This document shows, in pieces, positions 1 through 8,319 of a stretch of 64,000 nucleotides of DNA. Location: the NCBI GenBank assembly GCA_964650845.1, contig CAZYXR010000004.1:1-64000 (forward strand), written 5' to 3'. A program made the translations under genes and the position numbers. The stretch comes from UBA7692 sp964650845. Its GTDB lineage: Bacteria; Bacteroidota; Bacteroidia; Chitinophagales; LD1. The number at the start of each line of letters is the position of its first letter. The stretch's first letter is position 1. The notes beneath the pieces were generated by a model. It was given only the letters and a program-made list of their open reading frames with translations. It did no database searches and had not been told where the DNA came from.

Positions 1-1425
1 TCCACTTGATGAAAAAAGCCACCTATTTGAGACCTCCAAAAACGGAGAAACCATTGCTATTTCTATCTTTTTTCCTCCTATAGTAAGGTTCGAGGTGACA
101 AGTTCAACGATTTTACGCTTTTCATCTAAAATTCCGTTTTCATAAGATTTTACAAGGCTTTGTGAGAGTTCGAGGAATTTACGAACCCTTGATGTTATAC
201 CCTCCTTTTGAGTACTAACTTCAACTTGCATGAACTCCTTCTGCTTGAGATCAAAAAGCAGTTTCTCTTTCCTTTCCTCAAAAGTGTCTTTATCAAGTCC
301 ACCATCAATGTAACAATCGGTGATTCGGTCAATTTTCTCTTTGATTTGACTCACTTGAAGCCTTAAACTATTTATTATCTCGATTTGTTGACGCTCCCAG
401 TTCTTCTCATTTTCTTTTAGAATCTCTTCAAGAATATTTACTTCGGACGGATAAAGTTGTATGGTATTAAAATACTTATACAGATAGGTTTCGACAACAC
501 TTTCACGAATACTTTTAGTTAAACATTGTGCTGTATGACAACGATAGTAAACGTGACTCTTTTGGGTTTCTGCGATAAGTGAATATCCACAAAATTCACA
601 CTTAATATGTCGCTTGAAAAGAAAGTCATGCTTTTTCACTTTTTGGTGAGTATGCCCTCTTAATATTGCCTGAACACACTTAAATATTGACGGAGAAATA
701 AGAGGTTTATGTCCACCATTAAAGTTTTTACCCTTAACCCGTATCACCCCCATATAGAAAGGGTTATTAAGCATTCTAGATACATTGTTTATTGTCATTT
801 TCTTGTTAGCAATGTTCTTTAATCCGACCTCATTCAAATATTTTACTAATGAATGTAAAGTGTATTTTTTTGAGGCATAGAGTTCAAATGACTTTTTTAC
901 TAACGGAGCCTTAACCGGATCAATTGCCTTATACTTCCCTTTGCCTGTATTGAGATATCCAATTGGTGCATAAAATGGGTAGATGCCTTGATTCAATCTT
1001 CCGTACAGACCTTTAAGTGCCTCTTGGCGAAGATTTCTTATGTAATCCGCAGCAATAACTGCTTGTATGTCGGCAGAAAGTCGTCCTCCCCTTGCCTGCA
1101 AATCCAGACTCTCATGCGCAAAATGAACATCAACTCCCTGATCAATGAGGTTGCCTAAATCTGCCCAGTCTTTGAGATTGCGAGCACTTCGGTCAATTTT
1201 ATGCATAACAATACCATCAGCTTTCTTTTCCTTGATGAGTTTGAGCATTGTGGTAAACAATGGTCTCCCCTGTTTTGCAGCGGTTTCTTTTTCTTCGAAC
1301 CATTCAATAATGGTGAGATTGTATTGTGCTGCGTATCTTGTAATAGCTTCTTTCTGTACTATGAGTGAAACGCCTTCGCCCTGTTTGGCGGTTGAAACAC
1401 GAATGTATCCATATACTTTTTTCAT
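1..1425 (-). CDS. Large serine recombinase (resolvase/integrase), 3' end beyond window
   Basis: Reading leftward from ATG at 1425, an open frame of at least 475 codons runs off the left edge. The N-terminus has the serine-recombinase catalytic core: YIRVSTAKQ with the nucleophilic Ser at residue 11, then KIDRSARN with the conserved Arg. A recombinase domain follows (LNNPFYMGVI region), then a zinc ribbon (CEFC and a later CHTAQC) and a long charged coiled coil near the visible end. This is the architecture of large serine integrases, which excise, insert or invert DNA through a covalent 5'-phosphoserine intermediate. A small ORF lies 44 bases upstream and a TraG-like ATPase diverges from it, so it is probably the integrase of a mobile element carrying some of the neighbouring genes. 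No att sites could be identified. Confidence 0.93.
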   Translation of the reverse strand, partial: MKKVYGYIRVSTAKQGEGVSLIVQKEAITRYAAQYNLTIIEWFEEKETAAKQGRPLFTTMLKLIKEKKADGIVMHKIDRSARNLKDWADLGNLIDQGVDVHFAHESLDLQARGGRLSADIQAVIAADYIRNLRQEALKGLYGRLNQGIYPFYAPIGYLNTGKGKYKAIDPVKAPLVKKSFELYASKKYTLHSLVKYLNEVGLKNIANKKMTINNVSRMLNNPFYMGVIRVKGKNFNGGHKPLISPSIFKCVQAILRGHTHQKVKKHDFLFKRHIKCEFCGYSLIAETQKSHVYYRCHTAQCLTKSIRESVVETYLYKYFNTIQLYPSEVNILEEILKENEKNWERQQIEIINSLRLQVSQIKEKIDRITDCYIDGGLDKDTFEERKEKLLFDLKQKEFMQVEVSTQKEGITSRVRKFLELSQSLVKSYENGILDEKRKIVELVTSNLTIGGKKIEIAMVSPFLEVSNRWLFSSSG

Positions 1426-1469
1426 AGGGTGTTGTTGAGATTATGTTGATAATGGATGCTCTTACTATT

Positions 1470-1658
1470 TCACGGCTCTTTTTCTTTGTCAATCTTTTTT
1501 TTCTCTGCTTCTTCTCGTTCAAGCCGCTCACAGATACCCTTGACGATAAGAAGGTACTTACGAAAATTCTCTTCTGCTTCAAGAATCTCTTCTTCTGTTT
1601 TATGCTTGCAAAGTTCCCTGATAAAGGGAATAGGTTTTGGTGTGTATTGTGTATTCAT
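1470..1658 (-). CDS. Small charged hypothetical protein upstream of recombinase
   Basis: This 62-codon ORF starts with ATG and is read in the same direction as the recombinase, 44 bases before it. The product is mostly Glu/Lys/Arg, with a predicted helix through residues 20-60 (KTEEEILEAEENFRKYLL) and no cysteine, signal or membrane segment. The charged helical composition resembles small accessory proteins of mobile elements. I recognise no family. The opposite strand also has overlapping open frames of similar length; this one is preferred for its composition, its direction and its place before the recombinase. A role in regulating or assisting the recombinase is only a guess. Confidence 0.5.
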   Translation of the reverse strand: MNTQYTPKPIPFIRELCKHKTEEEILEAEENFRKYLLIVKGICERLEREEAEKKKIDKEKEP

Positions 1659-1738
1659 AGATGCTAAGCATAGGTTAGTATTGAATACGAAAACAGTAGG
1701 CTAATCTTGCAAAGCCCTGTTCATTTTACCCCCTTGAG

Positions 1739-2923
1739 ATGCAGTTTGAGCATACTATACTCATTACTATGAATCCTGATATTACCTACTTTGCTAAAAC
1801 CAACTTTCGCAACCAAGCGAAGCTTTTTGGTATGTACCAGCATGACCGATTTTTACATACCTACATTATTGGTAAAACAGGAACAGGTAAATCTACCCTC
1901 ATAAAAAGCATATTTCTCCAAGATGTACTCGCAGGGAGAGGTGTATGTCTGCTTGATCCTCATGGTGACCTTGTTACCGATATTATCGCTGCCATCCCTG
2001 AAGAAAGAAACGGTGATATTATCTACTTTGATTTACCTAATCCATTACTTACGCTTAAATACAATCCATTTAAAAAAGTAAGCTATGAACGCAGATCATT
2101 AGTTGCCTCCGGTATCTTGGATGTGTTTAAAAAGCTGTGGGCTGATGCGTGGGGTGTAAAACTGGAACACATTCTTCGCAATACCATACTTACATTACTT
2201 GACCAACCACAAGCAACATTAGAGGATATTCCTAAGGTATTACTTGACCGTGAAGTAAGACGTGAAGCAATCAAGCATGTACAAAATGAGAGCATTAGAA
2301 TGTTTTGGGAGAAAGAGTTTCCTAACTATAACAGATATGACTTACTACCCGTGTTAAACAAAGTAGGAGGAATGCTTGCCCATCCGGTGATCAAACGAGT
2401 ATTGATTGAAAATACTGAAGAAGTGTTTTTAAGAAAGGCAATGGATGAAGGCAAAATTGTTCTTGTTAATCTTGCAAAAGGACACCTAGGAGAAGACATT
2501 GCCCATATACTAGGTGCATTATTCATCAGTTCTATCGGTGCATCTGCATTTAGTCGTGTTGATACTCATGAAGAATTTCGCAGACCCTTCATGTTGTACA
2601 TGGATGAGTTCCACAATTTCACTACTCTCTCTTTAGTAAATATGTTTTCTGAATTAAGAAAGTTTAAAGTGGGTTTGATTCTTGCTCACCAATATTTTCA
2701 TCAACTTGATGATGAAATTCGCAGAGCTATTATTGGAAACATAGGTACCATAATTGCTTTTCGTGTAGGTAATGAAGATGCTCAAGTACTTGTAAAAGAA
2801 ATGTATCCTACTTTTACCCTTGAAGATTTTATCAATCTCCCTAACTACTCAATCTATTTAAAACTCATGATTAATGGTGTGCCGAGCAAGCCATTTAGTG
2901 CGGTGTCTATAAAAAGTAAATAA
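1739..2923 (+). CDS. TraG/VirD4-like P-loop ATPase of a mobile element
   Basis: This 394-residue ATPase belongs to the type IV coupling protein/HerA group that moves DNA. The Walker A motif GKTGTGKST is at residues 45-53, followed by the typical LLDPHGDLV. A Walker B-like FMLYMDE is at about 284-290, and LILAHQ comes after that. A second ATG at 1769 (MNPDITYF) is an equally good start. There are no obvious N-terminal membrane segments, and at under 400 residues it is shorter than full VirD4/TraG proteins, so it is a soluble ATPase core. It diverges from the recombinase unit with about 80 bases between. No relaxase or other transfer gene is visible, so the element may be a reduced or hitch-hiking one. 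The fold is secure; a role in conjugation is inferred. Confidence 0.85.
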   Translation: MQFEHTILITMNPDITYFAKTNFRNQAKLFGMYQHDRFLHTYIIGKTGTGKSTLIKSIFLQDVLAGRGVCLLDPHGDLVTDIIAAIPEERNGDIIYFDLPNPLLTLKYNPFKKVSYERRSLVASGILDVFKKLWADAWGVKLEHILRNTILTLLDQPQATLEDIPKVLLDREVRREAIKHVQNESIRMFWEKEFPNYNRYDLLPVLNKVGGMLAHPVIKRVLIENTEEVFLRKAMDEGKIVLVNLAKGHLGEDIAHILGALFISSIGASAFSRVDTHEEFRRPFMLYMDEFHNFTTLSLVNMFSELRKFKVGLILAHQYFHQLDDEIRRAIIGNIGTIIAFRVGNEDAQVLVKEMYPTFTLEDFINLPNYSIYLKLMINGVPSKPFSAVSIKSK

Positions 2924-3140
2924 TTAGTTTTCCCACAACCTTTCAATTCAAAGTTACTTAATCACCTCATACTAGTTAGTTCTACTTTCTATTTCTTTTT
3001 CCCAACAGTAATATTGCAAGTATTGGTAACATTAGTTTTCTAGTAAGTGCAACTTGTGCTCAAGTTGACAACCCTTACAATCTCTGAAGTGCTAATTAAG
3101 TTTTGGAAAGAATTTAAAGATTCCCAAATCCAATATTCAT

Positions 3141-4184
3141 TTAGGAGTATAGAGAAGAAATCTGCAAAGGTTTTCTCTTCGCAATCGCAAGCGGTTTAGG
3201 AAGAGTCACATTGGTCAAATCATAACTTCCAGCTTTCTCAATGTTTCTAACGATTTTACTAAACTCTAGATTATTCAGATTATACATTATTCCTCGGGCA
3301 CCATCGAAGCAACAATTTAGAGCACCTAGTAATTGACCATATAAAATAGCAGATTTTATACTCTCTCCATTAGAATCATTAAATGATTCTGCCCCACGCT
3401 TGCAAAGTTTATCGATAATTCCAGCGGAACACCAATCACCTGCCCCCGCAGCGTCAATAACATCGTTAATCTTATATGCATTTATAGTCTGCCATGCTTC
3501 CTTTTTTTTACTAATACTGAACCTGTATCTGATACCTTCCACTCCTCTAGTTTCTATTTCCAAAGGTACCTGTTGCTTAGGAAATAACTGAGAATAGTTG
3601 GAAATTCTGTCATGAGAGAACTTGACTACATCAGCGACTTGTAGACATTCTTTAAATAGTTCCTCTTTAGCTCCGATGGAGGATGGCTCAAAAAATATGG
3701 TAGCTCCATTTTCTTTATTTGCCTTCGCAAGTTCAATAGAACCTCGGTTAATTCTATCAAAATAGAACACCTTCGCATGAGGCTGTTTACTAACTATGGA
3801 ATCAACTTCTTTGTACAGAACTGGTTTATATCCAGGGAGCCAGGAGTCTGTTTCTGGATCCCTAAATTCAAATCGATGCTTCGGGTTACCCTTTTCATCT
3901 TTTAAGATTCTATGAATGATTATAGGAGTACTGCCATCAAAAGTTTTTGAAATAAATAAGGTTTTCACGTCCCATTTCTTAAAATCTTTTTCAATTTCTT
4001 TGGTTGCAGAATTCTTTGCCAAACGAGCAATAGGGAAAGAAGACCAACCAAGAAAAGAAAGTATAGACAAAACGTTTCCGCAAGATCCTCCCGCATGTAA
4101 TCTTGGTGGTGTTTCAGGTTTACCATTGAGTATTACATCAAGTGCAACTAATCCCGTTCCTATGCAAATGTCTTGTTTATTCAC
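3141..4184 (-). CDS. PfkB/ribokinase-family kinase, last gene of five-gene island operon
   Basis: PfkB-family kinases phosphorylate sugars or nucleosides with ATP. The protein shows the family's N-terminal strand (ICIGTGLVALDV), the early GGSCGN substrate-loop motif and, at about residues 244-250, the C-terminal signature DAAGAGD with the catalytic Asp. An in-frame ATG at 4241 would overlap the upstream gene by 65 bases. I prefer GTG at 4184, which begins right at the domain and overlaps by only 8 bases, like the other junctions in this operon. The substrate cannot be read from sequence. Its partners (SIS isomerase-like, HAD phosphatase-like, PRTase-like) suggest a phosphosugar or nucleoside-like compound. 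It is clearly diverged from the second PfkB protein at 48.3 kb. Confidence 0.85.
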   Translation of the reverse strand: MNKQDICIGTGLVALDVILNGKPETPPRLHAGGSCGNVLSILSFLGWSSFPIARLAKNSATKEIEKDFKKWDVKTLFISKTFDGSTPIIIHRILKDEKGNPKHRFEFRDPETDSWLPGYKPVLYKEVDSIVSKQPHAKVFYFDRINRGSIELAKANKENGATIFFEPSSIGAKEELFKECLQVADVVKFSHDRISNYSQLFPKQQVPLEIETRGVEGIRYRFSISKKKEAWQTINAYKINDVIDAAGAGDWCSAGIIDKLCKRGAESFNDSNGESIKSAILYGQLLGALNCCFDGARGIMYNLNNLEFSKIVRNIEKAGSYDLTNVTLPKPLAIAKRKPLQISSLYS

Positions 4185-5331
4185 TTTTTTGTTCTTCTTT
4201 TTGGTATGGCTCTCCTGTGAGCCAAGATAAGAAAAGTTCACTTTGATTTTTTAAGTTTTTCACCCCCTGTATATCATCTATAATATAACCCTCTGAATCG
4301 ACATTTAATACACCCACTCCAATTTCTTCTCTAAGTTCATAAGCGGTCAACAATGTTCCTATGGATAACAGTTTGCTAGAAAATGTCGAAACCACCGCTT
4401 TACAACCCTTTAAAGGCCTCAATGATTCATTATAGTTTTTAATGGCATTATTAAGCCTAATATAAGCTTCAAAAGGGTTTCGTTCCGGCACATACATAAT
4501 GCTTTTTGATTCAATTCCCAATTCGTCAAAAAGTAAACCATGGTATTCTATTATCAACGAATCAACTCTTCGGGGATTTTTTGCTGGGAATGGTAAAACA
4601 GGGCATATCTCGTACGGTCTACTTTGGGACATTATATGATTATATGCCTTTCGAAAATGTTCGACCTTTCCCTCACCCAAAATAGGGAACCAAATAATGG
4701 GCTCCTCTATTTCTGAAGAAAGTTCAATACGGCCTCCAAATCCATGCAAGTAATTTAAGTCGTCCGAAGCCCCATACTCCCTAATCATTACGTCAATTGC
4801 TGCATTTTCCGCAACTGAAGCAAAAAGATTAATAGGGTTTTCCTTCATTTCAATAAGCGTTATGATTTTCCCTAGCAATGAGAAGTAAAGTCCCCGTGGA
4901 AGGGCACTGATATCTACGATTATGTCAGAGTATTTTGCAATATCCTCATAATTTTGAATTATGGCTGCTACATTCCTGTCACCAACCCTCTTTTTATTCT
5001 TTCCAGTTTCGCTCATTAGCGAAATGCTTTTTGTAAAAAGATTTTTACCGACTAAAAGAGTTGATAATTCTTGAAAATTTTCATCCACTAAAGGTTTGTA
5101 TATATGTGAGTATGAAGTTGATCCCTCATCAAACTCAATCAAGAGACAGTCCAATTCTATCTCAGGACAGTATTCTATAAGTTTTGAAATTGCAATATTC
5201 ATTCGCACATCAAACCCTTTTGCTAAAATGAAGAGGAGTTTTCTCCCTCTTGACGAAAAATGCTTTTTGAAAAAACTGATAGCTTCCTCATTAGGCATTA
5301 ATACGTACGGATTCCACCTGTTTTGATTCAT
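4177..5331 (-). CDS. Unrecognised island protein, possible Rossmann-like sensor or enzyme
   Basis: I do not recognise this 384-residue protein. It has alternating hydrophobic strands and helices: KLLFILAKGFDVRM near the N-terminus, then DIIVDISALPRG, which resembles an acidic or phosphate-binding loop of a Rossmannoid fold. The C-terminal half has another strand-loop pattern (KAVVSTFSSKLLSIGTL). There are no membrane segments, signal peptide or cysteine clusters. The ATG at 5331 forms an exact ATGA overlap with the stop of the upstream ATPase; an alternative ATG at 5343 adds four residues. It sits between the ATPase and the kinase in a row of overlapping genes and is almost certainly co-translated with them. 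A ligand-sensing or effector role is inference only. Confidence 0.8.
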   Translation of the reverse strand: MNQNRWNPYVLMPNEEAISFFKKHFSSRGRKLLFILAKGFDVRMNIAISKLIEYCPEIELDCLLIEFDEGSTSYSHIYKPLVDENFQELSTLLVGKNLFTKSISLMSETGKNKKRVGDRNVAAIIQNYEDIAKYSDIIVDISALPRGLYFSLLGKIITLIEMKENPINLFASVAENAAIDVMIREYGASDDLNYLHGFGGRIELSSEIEEPIIWFPILGEGKVEHFRKAYNHIMSQSRPYEICPVLPFPAKNPRRVDSLIIEYHGLLFDELGIESKSIMYVPERNPFEAYIRLNNAIKNYNESLRPLKGCKAVVSTFSSKLLSIGTLLTAYELREEIGVGVLNVDSEGYIIDDIQGVKNLKNQSELFLSWLTGEPYQKEEQKSE

Positions 5332-7217
5332 TTTTTTATCCATCTGATTAGTTCATCGGGGCTTTTATGCCTAAACCCCCCATAAGATAAGGGCAGATCA
5401 AACTTTACACAAAGCCACCGATTCAAATAATAAACATCCCAGACTTGACCCTTTTCACCTTGTTTAGTTTTCTTAATTTCTAGTAAATTATATGCAACAC
5501 AAGTTGATATTACATTGACTAACGGTGCATAAGCTTCATTATCAATCCAACTCGCTTCTTTGAATAATTTAGGTTGTAATTTCCCCTTAATTGAAAATCC
5601 GTTCACTCCAGGGGCGTAAGGCGCATTTCCTTGATACGTTTGTTTGTGTGAAAACTCGCCCAATTCACTTAAGAATTGAATAACATCATTTGCATAGGGT
5701 ATCAGTTTCGATAATTCTTTCCACTTTCTATCCACTATCCCACGAATTATCTTTTCCTGACTTTTTGAATCAACGATTACTTCTTTGCCTGCTATCCTAT
5801 TCGAAAGCATTTCCTCAAACAAATCTGATGAAAAGGTAATAAACTGGTCAATGTTATTTGAAGACAAATTGAACAATACAGGTAACCCGTGATAATAAGG
5901 AATATTATTTCCTCTTGACATAAATAATTTGGCTGCGGCTTCAATATCAGACTTTAATTTATCAAACAGTTCTTCCTTGGTATGTCCGAAATCAAGCGAA
6001 AGCTGGTCCTTATTCAAATGTCGAATAATAAGAATCTCTATTTTTTTAAGCAAAACAGCCTTCTCAAGAGGGTTTCCTTCAAATGAATTTACATACTGAA
6101 GCCAGTGATTAAATTTGTCTGTATGCGAGGTTAATTTAGCTAGATTGTCATTTGTAGAATTAATAATATTAATAAACTCTTTCTTATAAGTTTCCTCATT
6201 TAAGTCAGATTCAATGTATTCTTGAAAAGAATTAACATCTTCTGTGGACAAACTCGCCCTCTTATTGGCTATGTTAACTAATATTTTTTCCAGTTTCGCT
6301 TTCCTATCATCCCAGAAACGCTCTAAATTAATTTCGTCATAATCCCTATTCTCAAATGATCCTAGATTCTCCTTCGGATCAAGCGCCTCTAATCTTTCTG
6401 AAATCCAAATATTAAAATTTCCTCTTTTTTCCAAGACGTGCTTTTGCAAGCGAGTTCTCTGGGTCTTTGACAATTTATGAGTATCGTCCAGCATGAAAAG
6501 AATTTTGGTGCATACTGGCTGACCATTTATTGTTATGTTTTCTGGCTTAAGGACAGAAAATGCAAACAACTCGTCATGTCCGTCTGGTTTTACATCTTCA
6601 ATAGGCAAAAAGCTATCAATAGCAGTGTATATTTTTCTTTCGATATTGGAAGCCCAATCATAAAGATCTTGACCGTTGCAAGGTGTTTTTAGATTCAAAA
6701 AGTAATTTGGTTCGTCCTGATATTCGAACTTTATATCTTGTAATCCTTCTGGGAAAGGCTTATTATGAAGTTGCAAAATGGCTCTAAGTGTAGATAAAAT
6801 TACTCTTGAGTTTAGCAGAGAGAAAAAAAATCGTGTCTTTTGTCCTAATGACACGTCTAATTCCTCAAGTGTTTCATAATTTCTGGTGCATAGTAATGTG
6901 ACGCCTAATATTTCTATTCTATCATCATTTATTACCTCTAATTTCTTTAACTGTCCGTATAACTCTTTGTAATCTAGTGAGGATTTGCTATTGAATAATG
7001 TTTTAAGAGAAATAGGTTCAAACACTCGCAATAATGACGTTTTACCAGCGCCTGGGGAACTATGTATAAATATTACATTTTCCCAAAGTACACCTTCAGT
7101 ATTTTTCTCAATTAAGGCATCGATCACTATAGGACTATATAGCTTTAGAAAGTTGGCAGCTGATTCAATTTTTTCAGATGCACGCATGATAAAAGGATTT
7201 CTCAATCTATTGCTCAT
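5328..7217 (-). CDS. AAA+/ORC-CDC6-like ATPase of island operon
   Basis: This 629-residue P-loop ATPase has Walker A SSPGAGKTSL at residues 53-62 and a Walker B strand ILFMLDD at about 239-245, followed by THKLSKTQRTRLQKHV. A short strand with NIWISERLEAL comes next, in the place where sensor-1 is expected. The middle is long and helical. The C-terminus (QVWDVYYLNRWLC) looks like a winged-helix region, as in ORC/CDC6-type and STAND-like ATPases. It overlaps the upstream PRTase-like gene by 11 bases and the downstream unknown by 4. Such ATPases in conflict operons usually act as NTP-dependent switches or assembly platforms; which of these applies here is not visible. The ATPase call is firm, the subfamily less so. 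Confidence 0.82.
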   Translation of the reverse strand: MSNRLRNPFIMRASEKIESAANFLKLYSPIVIDALIEKNTEGVLWENVIFIHSSPGAGKTSLLRVFEPISLKTLFNSKSSLDYKELYGQLKKLEVINDDRIEILGVTLLCTRNYETLEELDVSLGQKTRFFFSLLNSRVILSTLRAILQLHNKPFPEGLQDIKFEYQDEPNYFLNLKTPCNGQDLYDWASNIERKIYTAIDSFLPIEDVKPDGHDELFAFSVLKPENITINGQPVCTKILFMLDDTHKLSKTQRTRLQKHVLEKRGNFNIWISERLEALDPKENLGSFENRDYDEINLERFWDDRKAKLEKILVNIANKRASLSTEDVNSFQEYIESDLNEETYKKEFINIINSTNDNLAKLTSHTDKFNHWLQYVNSFEGNPLEKAVLLKKIEILIIRHLNKDQLSLDFGHTKEELFDKLKSDIEAAAKLFMSRGNNIPYYHGLPVLFNLSSNNIDQFITFSSDLFEEMLSNRIAGKEVIVDSKSQEKIIRGIVDRKWKELSKLIPYANDVIQFLSELGEFSHKQTYQGNAPYAPGVNGFSIKGKLQPKLFKEASWIDNEAYAPLVNVISTCVAYNLLEIKKTKQGEKGQVWDVYYLNRWLCVKFDLPLSYGGFRHKSPDELIRWIKK

Positions 7218-8319
7218 CTTTATGCCTTGTTACTCTTGGAAACAACCCCACACAATTTGAATCTTCTGAAAACCAAAGTATGGGAAGTGAATTATTTGGT
7301 GTATTGTGATTTAGTATAATTGGCAAAGCACACTCATTGAAACCTAAGTATGGCTTCTCGTGCTTACCCTTTTTATAATGACTGTCAACGATAGAACTAT
7401 CAAAATATTCTTCCTTAGATATTAGCTTAATAAAGTTCGTTTCGTTCTCAACATCAATACTTATTTGCTTTTCGATTATCTGTACCGCATCAACTTTGCA
7501 AATGATATTTATACTTTGGGAAGTGAGAAACGAAATTATAGCTTCCGCTATCGTGTCCAAAGCGTCTCTAGTAGCTATGTAAAAGATAATGTGTATATTC
7601 AAGTTTTCCGTTGTATCAACTAGCGTTTTATATACATTTTTCTCATCATCATTGTTATTAAACAAGTCTGAAAGAAACTTAAATATCTTACCCGTATACT
7701 TTCCGTCTTCTAATCGAAAATAACTTTTACCGCTTGCAGTAAAGTCATCAATTAAAAAAATTGAATTGAATTTGCCCTCACACCCTGCTTTGTTAAGTTC
7801 GCCTATCATATCTGCTGCTTTACCTACAGAAATATGATAGGAAGGAAATACTTGCTCATTACTTATTTCCCTCTTACTTCGCCGAAATAAGTCTATTCTG
7901 GAGCCATCACTAACGCCAATAAACAAGCTTCTTCGGAGCACCTCTTTGTATTCTTTACTTTCAGTAATTCGAGTCACCAAAAAAGGATTTATTCCTAATT
8001 TAGTTGCAGTTTTAGATATAAGTATAGGATTAACCTTTTCAGAAAAAGTTATGTTAACTAAATGTGCAATTTGATCATTAGAGATAAAAATCAATTTGTT
8101 TATTACAAAATCGTACGCTATCCGTTTTTCTTCAAGAGTTTTAAACTGTTCCAACCATTTTACTAGACTTTCAATAAACCGAATCCCTGGTGAAAACTGT
8201 TGATATTCATCATATTTAAAACTCGCCAAGGCTTGGAGTAAAGGACGTTGTTTGGAAACCTCCTCGGAACTCCAATCCATAATTTTAACCAATAGTTTTT
8301 CTGCTAATGCGGTTCTCAT
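7207..8319 (-). CDS. Phosphoribosyltransferase-like (PRTase) protein of island operon
   Basis: This 370-residue protein has an N-terminal helical part (about 1-125) followed by a PRTase-like core. Strand-loop FIGVSDGSRIDLF is near 133-145, and the PRPP-binding type motif LIDDFTASGKS is at about 189-199, with paired Asp and a small TASGKS loop as in type I PRTases. The rest is strand/helix rich, with a long C-terminal extension. Type I PRTases join bases to PRPP or run the reverse reaction; related proteins bind nucleotides without catalysis. Helical N-terminal extensions and an AAA-type ATPase neighbour recall the PRTase-like proteins reported in prokaryotic conflict operons. Start ATG overlaps the SIS-HAD stop as ATGA. 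Confidence 0.8.
   Translation of the reverse strand: MRTALAEKLLVKIMDWSSEEVSKQRPLLQALASFKYDEYQQFSPGIRFIESLVKWLEQFKTLEEKRIAYDFVINKLIFISNDQIAHLVNITFSEKVNPILISKTATKLGINPFLVTRITESKEYKEVLRRSLFIGVSDGSRIDLFRRSKREISNEQVFPSYHISVGKAADMIGELNKAGCEGKFNSIFLIDDFTASGKSYFRLEDGKYTGKIFKFLSDLFNNNDDEKNVYKTLVDTTENLNIHIIFYIATRDALDTIAEAIISFLTSQSINIICKVDAVQIIEKQISIDVENETNFIKLISKEEYFDSSIVDSHYKKGKHEKPYLGFNECALPIILNHNTPNNSLPILWFSEDSNCVGLFPRVTRHKDEQ

Noticed and set aside
1443..1704. Rightward frames of 74 and 82 codons before the ATPase
   Set aside because: They overlap the better-supported leftward 62-codon ORF in antisense and have Phe/Ser-rich shadow composition.
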